Shown here: positions 45,401-64,000 of the stretch, in pieces
Layout: each line of letters begins with the position of its first letter
How positions within the stretch are numbered: position 1 is the stretch's first letter
Source of the DNA: Megalobrama amblycephala
Lineage: Eukaryota > Chordata > Actinopteri > Cypriniformes > Xenocyprididae
Length of the DNA stretch: 64,000 nucleotides
NCBI RefSeq assembly: GCF_018812025.1
Contig: NC_063058.1
Coordinates: 20,390,297-20,454,296, forward strand
Reading direction: 5' to 3'
The notes under the pieces: model-generated
Told to the model about the DNA's origin: nothing
What the model saw: the letters and a program-made list of their open reading frames with translations, nothing else
Database searches by the model: none
Program-made: the position numbers and the translations under genes

Positions 45401-47976
45401 AAGTGAACAAAATATAACACTGGCCTAGTGGTTTTTGGATATTTTACTGCAAAAATGTTACGTATTGCACGTTAAATGTCTCATGTTAATGTTTGTTTTT
45501 ACGTTCATATTCATTGAAAGTTCGACGCACCGACATCTTGGAAGTGAAGTCAAATTACGCGTCTTGCTAAGGGCGGGGTTGATCGATGTACCCTGAGTTC
45601 ACATGCCAAATGTCCAACTTTTGAGTGGCGTTCCAGACGTTATTTCCTAGAAGGAGGTGGGAAAAATACAAATCTGATCTGTCTGGAATGCAGCAGTAGT
45701 CTTGAGATGCGTTTTTTCGAACTAGTTAATCACCATTTAAAGGGATAGTTCACCCAAAAAATGAAAATTCTGTCATGATTTACTCCCCCTCAAGCTGTTC
45801 CAAACCTGTATGAATATCTTTGTTCTGCTGAACACTGAGGAAGATATTTTAAAGAATGTCAGTAACCAAACAGATCTCGCTGCCCATTGACTACCATAGT
45901 ATTTATTTTTCCTACTATGGTAGTCAATGGGGGGCAAGATCTGCTTGGTTACTGACATTCTTTAAAATATCTTCCTTAGTGTTCAGCAGAACAAAGAAAT
46001 TCATACAGGTTTGGAACAACCTGAGGGGGAGTAAATCATGACAGATCCCTTTAAGAGGTCATTGTATAACCTAAGTGGCCGTTCACAACGAACACGTTCT
46101 AGCATTTAAAAATTCAAAGAATTGAAAAGAACATAGTCTTGAAACGCGTTTTTCGAACTAGTTACTATTACAGCAGAAACTACAATCACTATCAAATCAA
46201 CATTTAAGACAACTTGTTTAATAATGGTTGTTCGCACTCAATATGGCAAGCCGTTTTGACTTTAAATTATTCTCAGGATATGAATTCTTGATATCAACAA
46301 TTCAATTCTTGATATCAGGAATTACATTTCCTCTAGTTAAAATGCTAATTTTTGATATCAAGAATTACATTTCCACTAGTAAAAACTATAATTCTTGATA
46401 TCTGTAGTTGTATTTTCACTAGTAAAATGGGCTGCCATTCAAATTCAATCGTTGATAAAGAATTTATTTCTTACAAATTCCAAATTCACATATCAGAAAT
46501 ACAATTCTTACTAGTAAAAATCATAATTTTTGATATTGTGGTGCCCACAAGTTGAACTTATAGAGACATTCACCCAGAGACTGCCCCTTTAAGGGAGCGG
46601 GTTGCGGGATATAGCGTTTCCGGGTTAACGTTGTGAGATTGTTGTTTACATCTCTCGCTCTACCGCTGTACCGCTGTTGTGTTGTATTGAAGTAGAGAGT
46701 AAAACTGACTCGACGTACATCTGTCTCCTGTCTCCTCACTTATTACACTCCACAATATCAATAATTACATTGTTACTAGTAAAAATGCTAATTTTTGATA
46801 TCAAGAATTCAACAGGCACTAGTTGAAACGTCAGTTCTTGATATCAACAATTGAATTGCTACTAGTAAAAGTGTTCATTTCTGATATCAATATAATTTCA
46901 GATATCTAAAATGGTTTTCTTACTAGTAACAATCACATTCATGATATCAGAAACTAACACTGTCACTAGTGACAATCAAATTATTGATATCAAAAATGAA
47001 CTGTTAGCCTAGTAGCAATTCAATTGTTGATATCAAGAATAGATATTTGCACTAGTAACAAAGTAATTAATGATATAAAAATTATGATTTTTACTAGTAA
47101 AAATTGTATTTCTGATAAGTGAAATTGGAATTTCAACTAGTAAGATATAAATTCTTGATATCATTTGAATGGCAGCCTATGGTGATATTTCACTTGTGAA
47201 AATAAAATTACAGATATCAAGAATTATAGTTTTTACTAGTGGAATGGCCATTGTTAGTGAAAACGTAATTCCTGATATCAAGAACTGAATATGAAGAATT
47301 CATATCCTGAGAATGAATAAAAGTCAAAACGGCTTGCCATAACTGGAGTTCGGGAAAACGGGAAGAATTTGAAAGAACTTTAGTTTTTCTAACGTGAACG
47401 GCAACAAGACGCTGAAAAACATCGCGGTGGACCGAAAACAAAACGCGTTCCGTGTGAACCTACATTAATATTTCTGTCACTCGTTGCAGGGATAAAGCCA
47501 ATGAGTTGTGGCAGTGGCTGATGGAGCTGGAAGCAGAAAAATACGATCTCAATGAGAAACTGAAACGCCAGAAATATGATGTAAGTGATATCTAAACTAC
47601 TTTTACTTACTTTGAAGTTGCTAATGGGGCTTTATGGTGCTTTGGCAAGGCCATTTTTTGAGGTTTTGCAGCAATTAACAGTTTAACAAAATCCAGTTAA
47701 CTTTCAACGGCTGGAGCTTGGACTGAGGTAAACTGTGTTCATTATCACTGTATCCTGTTAGCACTTGTCATGTTTCTGTCTCTCACAGATAAATCAGCTC
47801 CTTTCCCGCGTCCAGGATCACCAGAGGTAAGAGAATCACAAGCTTGAAATCTCACTAACAGCTACATGTGTTGAGTCATTCAGTTTAAAACCAAAAACTA
47901 TTTTTAAACTCTTACCTTTCTATCTCTTAGTGCCAAGGGGCGCGGCAAAGGCAAGATGGGAGGAAGGCTGAGATAA
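42410..47976 (+). CDS. troponin T (TNNT2/TNNT3-related teleost paralogue)
   Basis: Troponin T anchors the troponin complex to tropomyosin on the striated-muscle thin filament. Coding exons: 42410-42447, 42606-42613 (8-nt micro-exon), 42873-42897, 42981-43038, 43138-43254, 43460-43537, 43680-43793, 43879-43991, 47490-47580, 47789-47826, 47931-47976; 726 nt, 241 residues. It starts [20 protein letters not shown], with a much shorter acidic N-terminal region than TNNT2 (about 290 residues in human). Residues 32-130 are the tropomyosin-binding T1 part ([37 protein letters not shown]). Residues 147-220 are the T2 helix binding troponin I and C ([36 protein letters not shown]). The end is KGKMGGRLR where relatives end in GRWK. 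The sequence mixes TNNT3-like and TNNT2-like residues. It may be what fish annotations call a tnnt2-type paralogue (such as tnnt2d), but I cannot confirm the name. Extra alternative micro-exons may be missed. Confidence 0.9.
44435..45471. mobile_element. MITE family B, copy 3
   Basis: Ends AGGTGCAATATGTAAAAATT and TACGTATTGCACG, flanked by TTAA (44431-44434 and 45472-45475). Homologous to 17780-18881 but without the 92-bp segment found there. It lies in the 3.5-kb troponin T intron 43992-47489. Confidence 0.8.
45741..46050. mobile_element. MITE family D, copy 3: near-perfect 310-bp hairpin
   Basis: AGGGATAGTTCACCC-type ends flanked by TTAA (45737-45740 and 46051-46054). The two halves are complementary almost throughout, meeting near 45905 (CCATAGTATTTATTTTTCC, then CTACTATGG). 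Nearly identical short open frames on opposite strands are a by-product of the palindrome. It lies in the long troponin T intron. Confidence 0.85.
46244..47339. mobile_element. Fold-back element with alternating GATATC/ACTAGT array
   Basis: The terminal inverted repeats TGGCAAGCCGTTTTGACTTT extend about 45 bp through TTCTCAGGATATGAATTC, with TA on each side (46242-46243 and 47340-47341). The interior alternates GATATC and ACTAGT palindromes at 21-22 bp steps: 14 exact GATATC and 12 exact ACTAGT sites, plus variants, each embedded in locally complementary arms (TTCTTGATATCAAGAA). An LTR-like insertion interrupts it at 46537-46754. The element is itself inside an outer repeat whose halves are about 46075-46240 and 47342-47465. 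It has no coding capacity and lies in the long troponin T intron. Confidence 0.75.
46537..46754. mobile_element. Probable solo LTR (218 bp) inside the GATATC array
   Basis: It starts TGTGGTGCCCAC and ends CACTCCACA, flanked by ATAT on both sides (46533-46536 and 46755-46758). Removing it and one ATAT restores a normal array unit (TTTTTGATATCAATAATTAC). Its internal sequence differs in composition from the array. No PBS or coding sequence is present, hence solo LTR rather than a full element. Confidence 0.55.
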
Positions 47977-48117
47977 ATGTTGACAGCAGATATGAGAGGA
48001 ATTTGTGTCCTCGTGCATTTGTTTTTTGTTTGTTTGATGGAGATATATTTTAAAAGTCATTGTTCCGAACATGCTGTACATTTTTGCTCTGCAGTGCTTT
48101 GCTTATTTTTTGCCATG

Positions 48118-48123
48118 AATAAA
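48118..48123 (+). terminator. troponin T polyadenylation signal
   Basis: AATAAA lies 142 bases after the troponin T stop codon, following a T-rich 3' UTR. It is the first canonical signal downstream. Confidence 0.7.
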
Positions 48124-48550
48124 TGTTATCACTGACTGTTGATTATAGTGTACTCAATTAGTGATGTTAATTATATTACTTAAATTATATTACCTATAAA
48201 GAAAAAAATATAGCTGCAACATTTTATTATAAATGTATAATAAACATAACATTATATTTATTATAAGATGATATACCAAAAAATGAATGTGTGACAGCAA
48301 CATTGCATTAAACAACATAAATCTCAGTTTGACTCAATTTTATATAACGAACAATGTGAAAAAAAAATGCTATGCACTTTTTGCATGTATTTCACATTTA
48401 GACAAAAGAAATGAGTAGTGTGTCCCTGGATCTTTCCCTTGTGTTCCCATGTTGACTGCATTATTGGACAGCAAAACAATGTATTTTTGAGAAATACCAA
48501 ATGAAGCTACAACACAATGACAAACCCTTTGATCTGTTTATATCACTACC

Positions 48551-48556
48551 TTTAAT
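48551..48556 (-). terminator. Candidate dnm1l polyadenylation signal
   Basis: On the minus strand ATTAAA occurs about 300 bases past the dnm1l stop codon. A variant signal, so tentative. It leaves about 400 bp between the ends of the convergent troponin T and dnm1l transcripts. Confidence 0.3.
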
Positions 48557-48851
48557 TTAGGTACATCAGGGACACATGGTCCTTTAACAGGCCGCACACG
48601 TTAACTGTGGCGTACATGGTAGTTTAAATACATGAAAGAGATCACTGAACGGGACGGTGTGCAGGTGTAACGTGATATGTGCTGCCCGCAATGTAGTCAA
48701 GAAGAGTCCGTTGCATACATAAAACTATATTCAATACACACTAACTGACACCAGTGCATTTTTCAAGTTGGCTGTCTGGGACAGAGACAGGGCTGACGCA
48801 GACCGCAGGGCTTGAGCAAAAGGGAAAGGGGCTGTACATCAGCGCAGGACT

Positions 48852-63809
<14,958 letters not shown>

Positions 63810-64000
63810 CTAAAAGGCAAAGACACAATATTACCAATCATTATATCTCACTTCACAGTGACAAACTTCTATAAAATTAAAGAGAACAAGAAACACAACA
63901 GTGAATGGAGTTAATGTTACATGAGGTGAACACAAAGCATGTGTCCGGACTCAAGACCACACTGCTGTGATCATTTGGACCAACACGCTCTTGATGTTCA
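63810..64000. other. dnm1l intron at the right edge
   Basis: No further exon is visible before the end of the window. The next upstream dnm1l exons (P-loop region) must lie to the right. Confidence 0.5.

Noticed and set aside
45773..46041. Two similar 61-residue open frames on opposite strands (both begin MSVTKQI)
   Set aside because: They are a by-product of the near-perfect palindrome of MITE D copy 3; no gene has this structure and there is no protein match I recognise.
46290..47278. CRISPR-like array
   Set aside because: Short palindromic words recur regularly, but units are only 21-22 bp, there are no unique spacers or cas genes, and the DNA is a vertebrate intron.

Overview
The window is vertebrate nuclear DNA, most likely from a cyprinid-type teleost. 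Its genes are split by GT-AG introns. The intergenic and intronic DNA is crowded with fish-type DNA transposons (TTAA-flanked MITEs, hAT, Tc1/mariner), a 5'-truncated LINE, LTR fragments and long (TA)n tracts. There are no bacterial operons and no CRISPR array.

Layout. 1-16 kb: no host gene recognised; mostly nested transposons, including a LINE inside a MITE inside another MITE (7560-9811). 16.1-39.4 kb (+): cald1, caldesmon, 16 coding exons giving a 757-residue model. 42.2-48.1 kb (+): a troponin T gene, 11 coding exons, 241 residues, with an 8-nt micro-exon. 48.9 kb to the right edge (-): dnm1l, the mitochondrial and peroxisomal fission dynamin. Sixteen coding exons from the switch-II side of the GTPase domain to the stop codon are inside; the first exons, with the P-loop, lie beyond base 64000. 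Splice phases agree at every junction and the cald1 and troponin T exon sums are divisible by three, so the models are internally consistent.

How the genes relate. Caldesmon and troponin T are both actin/tropomyosin thin-filament regulators and sit in tandem on one strand. In human the caldesmon relative LSP1 lies beside TNNT3, so this pair probably preserves an old caldesmon-family/troponin T linkage whose TNNT member is missing beside human CALD1. dnm1l is convergent with troponin T and functionally unrelated.

Most unusual sequences: (1) a fold-back element in the last long troponin T intron whose interior alternates GATATC and ACTAGT palindromes at a 21-22 bp pitch over about 1 kb; (2) a 318-bp LTR-like element in cald1 (two short repeats, a primer-binding-like site, 43 bp internal) whose repeats carry a tRNA T-arm-like box B; (3) a MITE family carrying an 18-bp palindrome centred on TTACGTAA, the PAR-bZIP/NFIL3 D-box; (4) a MITE copy containing a 92-bp sequence identical, inverted, to a coding-like fragment about 3 kb away.
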